A stretch of 64,000 bases of DNA from the NCBI GenBank assembly GCA_017979445.1, contig CM030719.1, positions 21,111,292 through 21,175,291 on the forward strand, read 5' to 3'. Shown here one piece after another: positions 22,661 to 34,882 of the stretch. Below the pieces are notes generated by a model. The model did no database searches, was not told the origin of the DNA, and saw only the letters and a list, made by a program, of their open reading frames with translations. The stretch comes from Akebia trifoliata. Taxonomy: Eukaryota > Streptophyta > Magnoliopsida > Ranunculales > Lardizabalaceae. Numbering within the stretch: position 1 is the first letter of the stretch; every line of letters starts with the position of its first letter. The position numbers and the translations under genes were made by a program.

Positions 22661-23213
22661 GACCAAAGGGGGTAGAAGGGAGCATGTGTGGTGTTTTTAT
22701 GTTGACATATTTCTTTTTTTACTTAGATCTCGAGATGATCACTTGTTGAACATTACTTTTGTCATGGTAGGATTTATTAGATATTACTTTTTTTAGTTAC
22801 AAATTGTATAAATGTGGTGGTGTGATCTGATGGATATTATTGCTTATCTCTGTAGTTTATATTTTGATAGAGAGACCTTTAAGGAATAAAACTGTATTTT
22901 CTTTGAAGACTTTTTTTTAATGTCCATTTTATTTTTATAGTACATAGCTCGATATGTTAGTTTTTAAGGTTGTGGTGGTGCTTGTTATAATGGTGGGGTG
23001 ATGAATAAGGAGGTTGTGGTGGTGTTTTTTTTATCGACATTGATATTACATAATAATTTTGTGTGTATTTATTGTTTAAAAGTAAGTGTTTGCTAAACAC
23101 ATTTTTTTGACATTTTGACATTTTAACTAAACAAAGGTTTTTTTTTTTTTAAGTATTTTTTCCAAAAGTTACTTTCTTGAAAGTTATTTTCTACTTTATA
23201 TCCAAACGGGCCC

Positions 23214-24237
23214 AATCAACCTGGGAGTATTGTTAACCTTGCAAAGAGATTAACATGATCCTCGAGATTAGTATTTGGATAGATTGTGTAGAACCTAAAG
23301 AGTGAATGAGTAAATGTAGATCCATTTAATCGGGTCTAAAAGGAATAAATCAATAAGATTTGGTAAAGGTGTCAATGGGTACCTAGTTACCTGATCATTC
23401 ATTAAAAATTTATTATCCGATTTTGGGTCTGTCATCGTGGTCATGGACCTGATTATTTTTTAGTTTGGTTTGGTTCTAGTTAGCCATCTTAGGGCCTATT
23501 ATAAATTTGGTCTCCTTAGGGTACTTGTGGGCATGGTGACAAAGTCGGGGATTCGGGAATAATTCGATAAAAGAAAACGTTGGAAAAAGTCGGTAAAATA
23601 TTGATGAAGTCGGGAAAATATTGGATAAATTAAAAACAAAAAATAATTTTTAAATAAAATATATAAAAAAAATTATGTATTCCATATACTAAATGATAAA
23701 ATAACATTTAAAAACTAAAAGAAACAGAAATAATTTATGATTTTATTTGTAAAATCGTTGATTAGAATGCTATTAATCATGATTTTTGAAAAATAAAAGA
23801 TTTTTTCTTAAACTTTGTGACTTTTTGAAAAAATCGTGATTTAATTGCAGATTTTTGTCATTATGCTTGTGGGTACCCCAAACTGATTTATTATGTCATT
23901 TTTTTAAATATTGTAGATGATTGAAGACTTTCATATCTTTTAAAATTAATAGATATCAAATAAAGTTCTTCCAATTTCCATCTATAATTATACGTTCGAG
24001 TTTAAGGCTGACTAGGTCTTCTAAAAGTCGAAAAAAAATTGCTCACATAATATTTGTTTACAATGCTCATAGAATCCGGGATCCACCAATCACACGAGCT
24101 CACGTATATAGAATAGCATATCCAATATACATGACTACCCTTGTTAGTTACAAAAACTACTCTTTTCTATGTTTGATATGGCATGCACTAGGGAGTCTGT
24201 GAGCAAAAAATCACTCGTGAAAGTCAATTCCTTATAA
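23214..24237. other. Intergenic, no gene seen
   Basis: AT-rich sequence with short stop-rich frames only. The part at 23380-23560 (GTCAATGGGTACCTAGTTAC, several GGTTTGGTT-like motifs) looks like worn hAT-type MITE material, but no ends or duplication could be fixed. Confidence 0.5.
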
Positions 24238-24587
24238 GGACGACGTTCCATAGATAAAATTGTAGACAAAATTTTGTCTTATATGGCTAAAAAGTTTTGG
24301 AATGAGCTAATATTTTGTGAGGATGATCTCTATGGTGAGGTGATCATCCCCACAAAAAATCAACTCATTCCAAAACTTCTAACCTCGTGAAAAGTGGTTA
24401 TAAACTAGCGGTAAAAAATTGACGGTTCACGATTCTTCAACTTATAAACTAGGGTTAGAAATTTTAAAATGTGATGATTTTTTGTGAGGATGATTTCCTC
24501 ACCATAGAGATCATCCTCACAAAAAATCAGGCCATTCCAAAACTTTTAGCCCATATGGGACAAAAAACTTGGTCACGGAACCTGACC
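24238..24587. mobile_element. Family A MITE, diverged ends
   Basis: Both internal palindromes are present (GAATGAGCTAATATTTTGTG..., GATGATCTCTATGGTGAGG... and its inverted partner). The right end GGTCACGGAACCTGACC matches the family terminus; the left end near 24238 is degraded. Confidence 0.75.
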
Positions 24588-24694
24588 ATACTTACAAATT
24601 TTGTGAATTTTAGTTTTTCAAAGAAACAACATTAACTCATTTCTTTATAAATCATCGATACTTGATACTTTATAGGGAATATGTTGTGTTCTTG

Positions 24695-24861
24695 CCCATC
24701 AGGGGTGTGCTTGACGGTAAGGCATAAAGACAAGAGTATGGTCCTCTTGATTGTGAGTTCGAAACCGAATGCAACCTTTGAATAACCTGCTTAGTGGGAG
24801 TTGTGGGAAAAAAGACTTAGTCTCTCTAATGTGGGGTTATTTATAGATATATAGACACACA
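24695..24861 (+). mobile_element. SINE, 167 bp, with target duplication
   Basis: The element is flanked by the perfect 11-bp direct repeat TTGTGTTCTTG (24684-24694 and 24862-24872). It contains a B-box-like GAGTTCGAAACC preceded by tRNA-like sequence, as in tRNA-derived SINEs transcribed by RNA polymerase III. The 3' end is A/T-rich rather than poly(A). Confidence 0.82.
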
Positions 24862-24872
24862 TTGTGTTCTTG

Positions 24873-27800
24873 AGAAGAAAAGAAGCTTAGCAAAGTTTCG
24901 TAATATTTTTCATACATTGTGATGGAAAAAAGTCTTGAATGAAAAAAATATGGAATTCTACTATCACTTGCTGTATATTTGTCATTTCATTTTTTTAAGA
25001 ATTGGAACCAATAGGTACCCTATGGTTCTTAGCAGTTTTGACTCCATTTATTTTATAAGTGAAAAGATACGATCATTCCAATTCTATGTACATCAAGAAT
25101 CGAATTTGAACCGACATTTCACACCCCATAGTTTAAAATATCGTTTTGATTCGGTGTTTCAATTTTTCTCAAAAATTGAAATGATACCCAAACATTACTG
25201 AAACAATGTTGAAGCATTCAATTAACATTTTAAAACATATATCTCATATGAGAATGTGGTCAAAGGGAATGTCATCAGTTTGAAAACATAAGGGTATCTC
25301 AAATATTTAGCAAAACATGGGGGGTATTCTCTTAAAAATTCAGTAGTCTTTCAAGAAGACCAAGACTAAGGGTATGAATCAATCATCCGTTTTGATTTTT
25401 TCAAGGGAACACAAGTTGAAGAAGAAGGATGAAAAAGAAAAATAATAGACTTACCTGGTGGTTGGCACAACTTTGGTGACTCAAGTACCCCCTATCTCGA
25501 TTTCTCACAGATGAAATACAAATCTTTAAATGTTTCATTTTCACCTCTTGTTTCGTCTCGAGATACTAAAAAATCATAAAGCTTCAACTAAAACATTTTG
25601 AACCAATAACACCCCTAAAAACGACAATCATCTCTATGTCAAAACCATTCAATGGTACATGAGGACTATTCAATGGTTTGGACTTGTCGAAGATTTGCTT
25701 GGATAACCTCCAAAAGAATAAGGAATTGGTAAAACTTTATTCATTGTTTTTTTTCCTTTTGGTATTGTTGCTATGTAAATTTTGAATTCGAAATATCGAC
25801 ACTACATGATTTGGAGTCACATCATTCATTTTTAGAAAAAGGTATGAATGGCCACTTGAAATGTATTTTGAAAATTGGTTTTAGGCATCATTGTGACTTT
25901 CGTACGAATAAAGGGCAAAGTCTACGTAAGGGGTCGATTAGAGAGTGGGAAAGGTGTTAGGCACCTCTCTCTCTCTCTCTACCTTAAATGGTAACTTTGA
26001 AAATATGTCATTTTTTAAGAAATATAAAAATAAAAAAAAAGATTTAGAAAAACAATAGTTTTGTACCCTTAAACATAAGGGGATGTTAACCTAGATCATC
26101 TCATTGAGAAAGAAGATCCTAATCATGTCTTGCCTTAAGAGCACACAATTTTGAAAAATGTAGGCATTGGTGTTTATAGACCTATCTCATAGAATGAGAA
26201 GGGCCTAATCACCTTTAGCCTCAAAACGAATTTTATTCATAGGTGCACAAAGTGTGTGGTTTTAAACAAACTAAATTTTGAAAATGGTTTCAACTCCTAT
26301 ACTTTTGACCAAGTCTAAGTTCAATCTACCGGAAGTAGGGGAAGGTATTCATTGCATCCTAAGGCCTTCTACATTGAAATTAAAGAAGAGAAGAGAGACA
26401 GAAGATGGAGATGGAGAGGGGACAGAGAGGAAAACACTTAAATTTAAAACTTGTATTATTATTTTTTTCTTTTTTTAAGTTCTTAACTATATGTTAGTTT
26501 TTTTTTTTTTTTTTTTTTTTATATAGAAAATAGAGGTAAGGCATATATTAGAGATTTTTGTAGAGTTTTAGGTTGAAAGGAGAGGGGACTTGATAGCATG
26601 AATTTTTCAAAGGAAGTGGATTTTTTTTTTTTATTTTATAGATGTTTAAGATAACTTTTAGAGTCAAAACGGTCCAGGTAGTTTGTTGGGGGAAAAAGTC
26701 ATGGGATTTGGGAATAAAGTGCTTGGAATTTGAGGTTAGTGAGTGATAAATGTGATAAAAAAGGGTAAATGGATCTCTTTTAATCAATACCTATGGATAA
26801 TATCCAAATGGGTTGGTTTGACAAGTCATACCTAGGTTGAGTGATGGTTAAGTTAGGAAGGATGTGATTGTTAATTGAGAGAATATTTAATCTAAGGGTT
26901 TAGATGATTTGATTTTAAGAGGGTGAGTGTGGTGGTGACATGTGGCAAATAAGTAATGAGGTATAGCTTTTTGATGGGTTAAGTGAGTTGATTAAGGGAA
27001 TGAGATGTGGTATAGCATGAGGATAACTTGTGATGAGATATTGATAGAAATAAGTAGTAAATTTATGTATGTAGCATGTGGAGAGGGTAGTGGGTGTGTA
27101 GTTTTTGAGGATAATGCTAAGATCTGGTAGAATTGATTTGAGAGGTTGAATGTGGTGGCGATGCATGTCAATTTTATGAGAGTGAGCGTTTGATGTGCTA
27201 CTGGACGTTGACCTTGGTCAATGGCCTTGGAGGGGGGGGGGGGGGTTGAAATGAGGTTGGATTTAGAATGAGATGGGTTTTGAATTGGGCTTAAAGTTAG
27301 GCTATGTTTAGAGGTTGATTGGTTTAGAAATAGATGATAGTTTAGGTTGGAAAATGGTTCGGGGATTTGAATTGATTAAAGATTGAGAATAAGATTGCGG
27401 CTAGGGCGCTAGGTTTAGGTAGGATTTGAAAGAGAGATTACGATTTTAAAAATGGTTTAATAATGATGGGCCTAGAAGTGAGTATAATGAGAAAATAACA
27501 GTGAGTTATTTATGAGCCCATAGGGTAAATAAAGGCCTTGGGCCACTTTATTAGAGCAAAATGTGACATTTTCAAGAGTGGGTGATTATGCCTTTTGATT
27601 TTAAAACATTCTTTATGGGCCATTTTGAATAAGGCTGTGAAAATTGGGTTATCTAATGGTATCATAAGTGAAATTTCACTTAATAACCTGTATGACTACA
27701 AAGATGATATTTTTTCAGGAAAATCAAATTTATGAAACACCCTAACTCTATAAAGAGCTTATGGAAAAAAGCAAGATATTTATGATAAGTTGTTCTTTGA

Positions 27801-28235
27801 TGCTCGTTTCGACCCAATACTCATCATTTCCATCCAAAGGCCAACATATTGCAAGCAAAAAAAAAAAAAAAATTCACTGGATTATTTGTGTTTATAAAAA
27901 GAAATTTCTTGTCAATTTTGGAATTGATAATAAATTGGTCTAGAGAAAATCCCATAAATGTCAAAAAAACTTGATGAAATGGTACTATGTTAATTAAGTG
28001 AATTTATAATGAATTGGGATATGATCATCACGTTTGTCTCTAACCTTGTAAAGGGAACAAAGTTGGCAATGACATTGCCGCGAGAAATTAGATAATAAAA
28101 AATAACAATCTTACCTAAGTCAATCGACCAAACCAAATTGATTTCTTGTAGCGAATATTAGTACCTATATGAGGTTGGTTGGAAATTTTGATTCATTGAA
28201 GAAATCAAATATTGATAAATAAAACAAAATAAAAA
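24873..28235. other. Intergenic 3.4 kb, no gene recognised
   Basis: I see no supported gene. The block near 25941-25965 (GGGAAAGGTGTTAGGCACC) resembles a sequence I associate with plant LTR retroelements, so the surrounding 25.8-27.6 kb may be an old LTR or internal remnant. A poly(T) tract lies at about 26496-26520 and a poly(G) tract at about 27231-27245. Open frames here are short and of biased composition. Confidence 0.45.
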
Positions 28236-28243
28236 ACCCATCG

Positions 28244-28345
28244 AGGGTTAGCTGAGATGGTAAATAGTGATTGGGCTTGTTCCCTAGGTTGTGTCTTCGA
28301 GTCTCTACATGCTCCTCCATAGAAATGTGGCTACTTAAATATCGT
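28244..28345 (+). mobile_element. SINE-like tRNA-derived sequence (partial)
   Basis: GGGTTAGCTGAGATGGTAAA resembles an A box with its tRNA-like head, and GGTTGTGTCTTCGAGTCTC a B box about 40 bp later. This arrangement is typical of Au-type plant SINEs. No target duplication was found, and the 3' part merges with the Copia LTR that follows. Confidence 0.6.
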
Positions 28346-29238
28346 AATACATATCTATTTCTCATTTTTTAGATTACTTTTGTCTTTTCTTTTGGGTGTA
28401 CCTTCTTTCTTGTCTTTATAAAAATATATTTGTTTGTGGTCTTTTCTTTAATCCCTCATGGATTAGAAAGAGACCACAAGTTATCTTATTTTCTTTCTTA
28501 GTTAGAAGCACTCAAAGGTATCCCAAATTGCCACACGCGCAAGCACACCACGCCAAGTCAGGCGTGGGCTGCAAGGTCCAGGGCTATGGGCTTCTTTTGT
28601 ATAACTTTTTATTCATAATTTCCATCAAATATTTTATTCCCCTTTTATCCTCTTTTTACCCATTCTTTTAATATGTTATTATTAGAAGACTAAGTTCCAA
28701 CATGTATCCACGACTCCCACATGTGTCTCACGAATCAACCATGTTGAGAAGGTCTTGCGGGATTTGTTAGTAGTGGTTATCTCAAAATAGGAAGTTTATT
28801 TAAACAGGGACTATGAAGTGTTTTGAACACACGAAAAAAGATTCTATTATTTCTATTATTTCAGTTAATAAATTGGTCATTGGAGTGTATGAGAGTTCTG
28901 AAACCTCCTTTATTGTGCTTGTAAGAGTGGTTACATCATTGAATCCTTGGAAGAATATCACACTTTACCTGAAGCACCTTGTCAGGATGGTAAACTTTTT
29001 AGGACAACATGCAATGCACGTGCTTCGGGTTGCGTTATTATTCATCAACAATTGGATTGTTTCTTCGATTTCTTTGTAGATCTTATTTAAGTTGTTGATG
29101 TGCTCTATTGTGTTATATATGCACTGGTTATGTTTGTTGCTTCGTTATATCCGAGTCAGTCATTTATTTTCTAGATTGATTAATTATTAAAGCTTACTAC
29201 TGCTTAAAATTATTACCAACCCTGAATTTTTTCTAACA
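28346..29238 (+). repeat. 5' LTR of the Copia element (5' end missing)
   Basis: Aligns by eye with 34940-35876. It ends near TTTTTTCTAACA at 29238, shortly before the gag start. The left boundary is set where similarity to the 3' LTR begins. Confidence 0.7.
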
Positions 29239-29285
29239 ATCTAAAGAAATTTATTCTGGTAACTATTAATTCGATTTAATCAACA

Positions 29286-30460
29286 ATGGCTGCAATTAAT
29301 CACTCTAAGAAACCTGAACCCTTTGATGGTACAAACTTCAAAAGATGGAAATCTAAGATGTTTTTCTATCTAATTAATTTCGACTTGCTAAGCTACTGTA
29401 ATATGATAATGTCCTTGTTCTTGAAAACGAGAATGAACCTATTAGGTCATAACTAATTGGTAGATGGAAGCATAGTAATTACCTGTGCAGAAATTATATT
29501 ATGAATGGTTTAACTCTCTTTCTATATGATGTGTATGTTCACTGTAAAATTGCTAAGGATTTATGAGAAATGCTGGAGAAAAAAATACATAACTGAGGAT
29601 GTTGGGTCTAAGAAATTTGTAGTAGGGAAGTTTTTGGACTTCAAATAGAAGATGGGAAATCAGTTGTGTTTCAATTTGAGGAAATACAATTGATTATCCA
29701 CGAAATCCTAGAGGAAGGTTATAAAATCTGTTAGGGTTTTTAGGATTCTTCAATAATTGAGAAATTGCTTCCTTCTTGGAAGATTTTTAAACTTAGACTA
29801 AAACACAAGAAAAAGGAGATGACACTAGAGGACCTAATTGTCAGACTTTGTATTGAAGAAGACAATAAGATCAACGAGACTTTGTATTGAAGAAGACAAT
29901 AAGATCAACGAGTCGAAGGAAAAAAAACCTTTGAATATATATCAAAAGCAAATCTCATTGAAGGTAAAATCGAAAAATTTTAGAAATCCAAATATGATTT
30001 CAAAAAGAAATCTTCTAACAAATTCAAGACCCAAAGCCTTTTTTAAGAAGCCAAAAGGTAATTGTTTTGTTTGTGCAAAAACTTGAATATTTAGCTCAAT
30101 TATGTAGGAAGAGAAAATGACAAGACAATAAAGCAAAAGGAAAACAGCCTCAAGCCCAAACTCATGTGGTTGAATACGAAAACTTTTTTGTTGTTGTGAT
30201 TGAGGTAAATATTGTCATTGACATGAGAGATTGGTGGGAGACACGAGAGCTATCGAGGATATATGTGCAAACATTAATGCTTTCTCTTCTTATGAAACTA
30301 TAGGAGAATGTGAACCCATGGACAACTCGTCAGCTTCCAAGGTAGCAGGAAAATGGACAGTGGCTTTAAAATTCACATCTAGGAATTTGCTCATACTTAA
30401 TGACGTGTTACATGTCCCGAATATAAGAAAAAATCCTGGTTTTAGGATTTCTCCTCAGTG
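29286..30460 (+). pseudogene. Copia gag remnant
   Basis: The frame opens at 29286 with a Copia-type gag N-terminus (KKPEPFDGTNFKRWKSKM) and then decays through stops and frameshifts. A zinc-knuckle remnant (NCFVCAK, then a shifted frame with LAQLCRKRK) lies at about 30060-30115, with Tyr at the expected His. A 37-bp stretch (ACTTTGTATTGAAGAAGACA...) is duplicated in tandem at about 29840-29915. The end of the region encodes protease/spacer-like residues ([13 protein letters not shown]) and is cut by the Gypsy LTR at 30470. Gag would have formed the virus-like particle. Confidence 0.75.
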
Positions 30461-30469
30461 AAAAAGTGG

Positions 30470-32591
30470 TGTAGGACATCTACAATTCTGGTTAAAGTCT
30501 TAATAGATTATTAATTCTAATATGATTTATATTTATTTTCTCTTAGAAGCATTTATATTTACTAGTTCTAGTAAGATTTATATTTCATAGTTATTTTAGG
30601 AGTACAATTCCTTCTTAGTTTTTAATTTATTATAAATTCATTTTAATTATTTAAGCTAAATTAGAAGTATTTAGAAGTGTCTAATTTGAGTTCCAATAGA
30701 ATTAAAAAGTTAGTATTATGTTATAAATAGATTAGGAATGTTAATTTTTAGTATTTTAGAAGGATTCTAAGTTGTTATAACGAAGTTATCTATATAAGAA
30801 GCTTCACATAGGAATTTTGAATTATTATTCATTTAATAAATTTTAAATTTAGTTATTTCTTTGTTTCAATTTAATGATTAGGTTTTCCTTTCTTTTTCAA
30901 GTTTGAATCTATTGATTCAAATCGATTTTTTGTATTCCATTGAACATAATATCTTAATTCTTATCGAATCTATTGATTCACATGCTTCCACTATGTCAAG
31001 TGGTATCAAAGCCCTGTTTAAAAGCCTACCACTTTCAACATGGTTGAAGCACACCAATCATGTGTAACCAATGACCAATTAGATAAAAGGTTCAAGGAAT
31101 TCAAAGATGATAAGTTGATGCCGACATCTTTGAGGCTTATGATGAGGATGAAAGTGAACATCTCAGTTGTATTATTCACAATTTATTGTTAGTACAATAT
31201 GTTGATCCTTCAACTCGATATAGTATTTTTTGAACTATATGCAAGGTGCAAGGCAAGTTGTACCAATTGACTATAGATAGTGAAAGTTCAAAAAATATAA
31301 TTTCAAGTTACATAGTTGATACACTCAAGCTGCCTACTACGCAATACCCTAGACTGTATTCTATAGGTTGGGTAGATGATGAGTGCAAGAAGAATGTGAT
31401 AAGTCAATGCACTCTTTATTTTAGCATTGGACAATATAAAGATGAGGTTATTTGTGACATCATCCCAATGAAAGCATATTCATCCTCTTGGAAAGGCTTT
31501 GGCTTCCTGATAATAATGTCACCTATCAAGGCAAAGCCAACATTTTTTCTTTTATGCATGATGGTGTCAAAGTGATCCTATACCTTTCTCTTGTAAAGCC
31601 CAAGACTACCCAACCAACCAAGGAGGAAAGAACATACTTTATTTCTACCAACATCAATGAGAACTTAAAAAAAACAAGCCAAGTATTCTCAATTGTAGTA
31701 CAACCTTTCAACTAAGACCCTCATACTTAAGTTTTTTATCAAGTTTAGTTTTTCCTTTAGGATTTTTCTTGTGTTCTTCCTTTAGAAATGTCGGATTCAT
31801 TGTTTCTTATAAGAAATATACAACACCACATTGATTTGGTACTCGATGCAAGTCTTTCAAATCTATTCCATTATAGCATGAGTTCGAAAAATCATGACAT
31901 ATTGAGGGGACAAGTGAAAAATAATTTTGAAGCTTCTACTGAAAAATATAAAATTGATGTCGATAAGCATAGAAGATTCAAGAGTTATGAAGAAGAAGAC
32001 TTGATTATAGTTTATCTTAGTAAAGATCGTTTTTTCGTTGAAACTTACAACAAAACCAAACTGAAGAAAATTGAACCCCTTTGTATCTTGAAGATGATAA
32101 ACAATAATACTTATATGATGAATTTTCCTGATGATATGCTATGATCAATTATATTCTTTAAACTAAGCCTGAAGAATGGATATCACTAGAAGTAGATTAG
32201 AGCAAGAAATGAATGAAAATAAAGAAAAAAAGACCTTTAGAATAACTCGAGGATGAGTTTTCTCAAATAAATGGGCCTGATGAAGGACATCTACAATCTT
32301 AGTCAGAATCTTAGTATATTATTAATTCTAGTATGATTTGTTTCTATTTTCTAGTTTTAGTAGGATTTATATTTACTAGTTCTAGCACGATTTATATTTC
32401 ATAGTTATTTTAGGAGTACAATTCCTTATTAATTTTTAATTTATTTTTATTATTTAGGCTATAATTAGAAGTGTTCAATTTGAGTTCTAATAGAATTGAA
32501 AAGTTAATATATTCAAATTAGTTTTGTTTGTTCCATTGTACACAATATCTTAATTCCTATCGAATCTATTGATTCTCACGCTTCTGCTACA
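30470..32591 (+). mobile_element. Internally deleted Ty3/Gypsy element nested in the Copia element
   Basis: The 5' LTR is about 30470-30995 (TGTAGGACATCTACAATTCT...) and the 3' LTR is 32281-32591 (TGAAGGACATCTACAATCTT...), the latter shortened by an internal deletion. A primer-binding site complementary to initiator tRNA-Met (TGGTATCAAAGCC) lies at 31001-31013. Only about 1.1 kb of coding remnant survives (31246-32144). The Copia reading frame (LLSEK before, KGFKLVFEADKFVLSKGG after) resumes across the insertion. No clean 5-bp duplication is visible. Confidence 0.8.
31246..32144 (+). pseudogene. Gypsy protease / RT / integrase-tail fragments
   Basis: Protease-type sequence comes first (QLTIDSESSKNIISSYIVD, about 31259-31320, with the DSG-type active site changed to DSE). 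An RT N-terminal piece follows (HHIDLVLDASLSNLFHYSMS, about 31820-31885). It then jumps directly to the integrase C-terminal region (KHRRFKSYEEEDLIIVYL, ending MNFPDDML by 32144). The RT core, RNase H and integrase core are therefore deleted, and frameshifts are present. It is non-functional. Confidence 0.72.
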
Positions 32592-34454
32592 TTAGAAAGG
32601 CTTCAAATTAGTATTTGAGGCAGACAAGTTTGTTTTGTCCAAGGGTGGATCATTTGTTGGGAAATGATATCTGAATGATGGGTTTGTTTAAGTTGAATGT
32701 ACTTGTTGAGAATTTTAATAAAGCTTTTATTTCTTCTACTTATTTTATTGATTCTTATAATGTTTAACATGATAGATTAGGTCACGTAGGTAAGTTTTCA
32801 ATAAATAAACTTATGAGCTTAGACCTAATTTCAAAGACAATTGATTTAAAAGATCAGAAATGTGAAATATGTGTTGAATCCAAAATGCCAAGAAACCTAT
32901 TAAGAAGGTAGATAGAAATTCTGAGCTTTTAAGATTAGTTCACAATGACTTAAGTGACCTAAAAGGTTTTAAAACCAGAGATGGAAATAAATACTATAAC
33001 ATTTATCAATGATTTCTCTAGGTTTTGCACAATGTATCTTTATAAAAGTAAAGATGTGACCTTAGATAGGTTTATAATTTTTAAATGAGAAGTAGAAAAT
33101 CAATTAGAAAAGATAATTAATGCATGGAGAATATGACTTGTGGACTTTTTGAAATTTTTGTCAAGAGAATGAGATAATTCATCCAGTAACAACTCCTTAT
33201 TTGCCTCAGTCTAATGGCATAGCGAAAATGAAAAATAGAACCTTAAAAAATATGGTCAACGCCCTATTATAAAGTTCTGGGCTACCTATGAGCTTGTGAG
33301 GAGAGGCACTGTTATCAGTGTGCTTTATCTTAAATAAAATCCCTTTTAAGGATTCGGACAAAACTCTATATGAGTTGTGAAAAAAGAGAACACCTTCTTT
33401 CAAATATCTTAGAGTGTGGGGGCACTTAGTTAAGATGTTAATTCTTATCCCTAAAAGGACTAAATTAAGACCTAAAATAATAGATTGTGGTTTCATAGGC
33501 TATGCTCTAAACAACAGTGCTTACCAGTTCTTAGTAATTAAATCTAAAAATAACATGATAGAGATAAACAACATTCTAGAATCTAGAGATGCATAAATTT
33601 TTGAAAATATTTTCCCTATAAAGGAAAAATCTATAATAAAAGAAAACCTTAAGATTCTACCTGAAGGGGAAACATATTCCTCGGATGAAGAAGTATTTGA
33701 ACCTAGAAGAAGTAAAAAACCTAGAATAGCTTTTAGCTTTGGTCCGGACTTTATGACTTATTTATTAGAAGAAGATCCATGATTCTTTAGTAAGATTATG
33801 ACCTCTTCTAATGCCTCTTTTTGGAGGGAGGCTATTAATAACAAAGTTGAATCTATTATGAGTAATGGAACTTGGGAGTTAGTAGATCTACCTCCTGGTT
33901 GTAAATCCATTGGATATAAGTGGATTTTTTAAAAAGAAACTAAAATATGATGGTATAATAGAAAAATTCAAAGCTAGGTTAATAGCTAAAAGGTTATAGA
34001 CAAAATGAGGGTATTGAGTTTTTTTTTTAATACTTATTCCCCAGTAATAAGGATTACATCTATAAGATTATTAATAGCAATCGCTGCCATTTACAAACTT
34101 GAGCTACATCAAATGGATGTAAAAAACGTTTTCCTAAATGGAGAACTTGAAAAAGAAATCTATATGAACCAGCACGAAGATTTTATAGTTCAAGATTTAG
34201 AATCAAAAGTCTATAGGCTAAGGAAGTCTCTTGATGGTCTTAAGCAAGCTCCCAAACATTGGCATGAAAATTCTGATAAAGTACTAAGTTCAAATGGTTA
34301 TAAAATAAGTGAAGCAGATGAGTGTATCTGTAGCAAATTTAATAATGAATCGGGAGTGATTATTTGCCTATACGCATATAACATGCCACTCTTTGGAATT
34401 AATCTAGATGTGGTGGTACTACATTATACATTATCCATCCCTATGACAAAGTAG
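32592..34454 (+). pseudogene. Copia pol remnant: integrase and reverse transcriptase
   Basis: In order: the end of the protease/spacer (KLVFEADKFVLSKGGSFVG), the GAG-pre-integrase zinc region (LGHVGKFSINKL ... CEICVESKMP, about 32770-32900), a decayed integrase core, a linker (EPRRSKKPR) and the RT start (GTWELVDLPPGCKSIGYKW). The RT core is at 34005-34454 (HQMDVKNVFLNGELEKEIYM, SLDGLKQAPKHW). The RT active-site motif, normally YVDD in Copia, reads YAYNM, so catalysis is lost. Many stops interrupt the region. RNase H is missing. Confidence 0.78.
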
Positions 34455-34882
34455 TAGACATGAAACTTGAGAGGATGGGTTTCTAACTCTTAACGTTTTC
34501 TATAGCTGGAAGTCCAATGGAGTGTTTAGATACATGACACTCCCGATAGAAATACCTATACGAGCGTGGAAGTTGAGTCACTTCCTATGAGAATTGTTGG
34601 CTAATTCTCTAGAGTGCACATAAAAAAACTTGGGATTTCTCATGGTTGGAAAATGGGCACACCGAAGAACTCTATGATTCTTAGGAAGAGGTGTATGTGT
34701 AGTTCATCATCTCGGTTTACATTAAAATTAGACAATTCAAGCCTATAGTTCACTGGACAACTTGTAAACCCAATGGATTTGCACTAAGTAAAGGTTCAAG
34801 TCCTAAAGACATTGTTGCTTTTCACTTCTATTCCACTGTACTCCATTGACTAATTCTTTCACATTTCGTTAATGTGGGGCAT

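Larger units (their letters stand above)
17453..23213 (+). mobile_element. Decayed PIF/Harbinger element with nested insertions
   Basis: The left end GGGTATGTTTGGATACAAAG (17453) and the inverted right end GGGCCCGTTTGGATATAAAG (from 23213) match well and continue with similar subterminal sequence (AGTAGA..AAATAACTTT). The flanking triplets TAA and AAT do not give a clean target duplication. A degraded MYB/SANT-like ORF1 lies at 21732-22660, but no transposase gene is recognisable. A hAT element (18854-20958) is nested inside, and a further end-like copy near 21490 and an inverted one near 21640 suggest a composite history. Confidence 0.65.

Noticed and set aside
24695..24861. Possible tRNA gene (B-box-like GAGTTCGAAACC)
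   Set aside because: No full cloverleaf, and the 11-bp target duplication shows it is a SINE.
26278..27166. Open frames of 66-83 codons in the 24.9-28.2 kb gap
   Set aside because: Short, biased composition, no recognisable motif and no splice partners.
28244..28345. Possible tRNA gene
   Set aside because: A and B boxes are present but the acceptor stem does not close; better explained as a SINE.
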